NCBI GenBank assembly: GCA_945878745.1
Contig: CAMDVY010000146.1
Location: forward strand, 1-7,246
Origin: Klebsiella pneumoniae
GTDB taxonomy: Bacteria > Pseudomonadota > Gammaproteobacteria > Pseudomonadales > Azotimanducaceae
DNA: 7,246 bases
Direction: 5' to 3'
Shown here in pieces: positions 6,445 to 7,246 of the stretch. The position numbers and the translations under genes are program-made. The notes below the pieces were generated by a model, which saw only the letters and a program-made list of their open reading frames with translations, was not told where the DNA came from and ran no database searches. Numbering within the stretch: position 1 is the stretch's first letter; each line of letters begins with the position of its first letter.

Positions 6445-7246
6445 CTAAGCCGCTTCGTAGTTCTTCACTTCCTTCATCGATAGTTTGATGCGTCCACGCT
6501 GGTCGACATCAAGAACGACAACGCGCACTTTCTGCCCTTCCTGCAAGTAATCGCCAACACTCTCGACTCGCTCATCAGCGATCTGTGAAATGTGCAACAG
6601 ACCATCTTTGCCCGGGAGGATTGAAACAAAGGCGCCAAAGTCGACGATTCTCTCAATGGTTCCCTCGTAGATCCTGCCGACCTCAGCCTCTGCAACGATT
6701 TCCTGAATCTTGCCGATGGCAATGTTTCGCGACTCTTCGTTCATCGCGAAGATCTTCACCGTACCGTCATCTTCGATATCGATCTCAGCGCCGCTGGCTT
6801 CAACGATACTTCGGATCATCGCACCACCTTTGCCGATGATCTCGCGGATCTTCTCCGGATGGACCTTCATGGTCGTAATGACGGGTGCATTCGATGCCAG
6901 GTTCGGTCGTGACACCGAGAGCACCTTGTTCATTTCTCCGAGAATGAACAGACGACCTTCCAATGCCTGCCGCAGCGCAGCTTCCATGATCTCTTCGGTG
7001 ATGCCATCAATCTTGATGTCCATCTGCAATGCAGTAACACCTTCTGCGGTACCGGCAACCTTGAAGTCCATGTCACCGAGGTGATCTTCATCTCCAAGGA
7101 TGTCAGTCAGCACTGCATAACGGTTGCCTTCTTTTACCAGGCCCATGGCAACCCCTGCTACTGGCGCTTTCAGAGGAATGCCCGCGTCCATCATCGAGAG
7201 AGAGGCGCCACAGACAGAAGCCATCGAGCTCGAACCGTTTGATTCG
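6445..7246 (-). CDS. pnp: Polynucleotide phosphorylase, C-terminal part (5' end beyond window)
   Basis: PNPase degrades RNA 3' to 5' with phosphate and can also add tails; in E. coli it is part of the degradosome. The frame stays open to the window edge, so the true start lies beyond 7246 and the ATG at 7222-7224 is internal: in-frame ESNGSSS precedes it, as in the family. About 266 residues of the usual 700 or so are seen. The end of the second RNase PH domain has ILGDEDHLGDMDFKVAG, with both catalytic aspartates (codons 7090-7092 and 7072-7074, equivalent to E. coli D486 and D492). A KH domain follows with the IIGKGGAMIR loop, then an S1 domain (GRIYEGTIERIVDFGAFV to GRIKLSMKEV). The protein stops six residues after the S1 domain, without the longer Ala/Glu-rich tail of the E. 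coli protein. It is convergent with dksA. Confidence 0.97.
   Translation of the reverse strand, partial: ESNGSSSMASVCGASLSMMDAGIPLKAPVAGVAMGLVKEGNRYAVLTDILGDEDHLGDMDFKVAGTAEGVTALQMDIKIDGITEEIMEAALRQALEGRLFILGEMNKVLSVSRPNLASNAPVITTMKVHPEKIREIIGKGGAMIRSIVEASGAEIDIEDDGTVKIFAMNEESRNIAIGKIQEIVAEAEVGRIYEGTIERIVDFGAFVSILPGKDGLLHISQIADERVESVGDYLQEGQKVRVVVLDVDQRGRIKLSMKEVKNYEAA

Noticed and set aside
1..7246. A wholly new defence, mobile or secretion system
   Set aside because: Apart from the partly undefined SDR and the DksA tail, every coding stretch belongs to a known housekeeping family in a conserved-looking chromosomal setting. There are no repeats, integrase, transposase or toxin-antitoxin pairs.

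Overview
The window reads as ordinary chromosomal DNA from a gammaproteobacterium outside the enteric group. Two things suggest this. The genes are close relatives of the E. coli/Pseudomonas proteins PcnB, Pgi, Acs, DksA and Pnp, and the order pcnB ... pgi-acs recalls the pseudomonad pcnB-folK-panB-panC-pgi-acs cluster. The exact lineage cannot be fixed from the sequence alone. I see no mobile element, tRNA, rRNA, CRISPR array or phage gene.

Layout. Positions 1-5213 (+ strand) hold a tightly packed run of five genes. They are the 3' end of a probable poly(A) polymerase gene (pcnB), a deoxynucleoside kinase, glucose-6-phosphate isomerase (pgi), acetyl-CoA synthetase (acs) and a short-chain dehydrogenase resembling animal DHRS1. 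Every one of the four junctions is a 4-base start/stop overlap (ATGA, GTGA, GTGA, ATGA), so the set looks like one translationally coupled operon. After a 52-base gap carrying a plausible promoter and a good ribosome binding site, positions 5266-6318 encode an unusual DksA. It has about 200 residues of lysine/alanine/threonine-rich, aromatic-free tail, followed by a complete DksA core whose zinc site keeps only two of four cysteines. A 126-base convergent intergenic region with a 9-bp hairpin follows. The minus strand from 6445 to the window end then encodes the C-terminal part of polynucleotide phosphorylase (pnp).

How the parts relate. The operon mixes RNA 3'-end metabolism (PcnB), deoxynucleoside salvage (kinase) and central carbon metabolism (Pgi; Acs, which activates acetate). 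The SDR has no assigned substrate, but its coupling to acs suggests an oxidoreductase serving fatty-acid, aldehyde or acetate metabolism. PcnB adds poly(A) tails and PNPase degrades or remodels such 3' ends, so both edges of the window touch RNA turnover. DksA tunes RNA polymerase together with ppGpp.

The points most worth a second look are the histone-H1-like tail on a zinc-deficient DksA, the pcnB-to-kinase junction with folK and panBC absent, and the DHRS1-like SDR locked to acs. I did not find a convincing wholly new multi-gene system.
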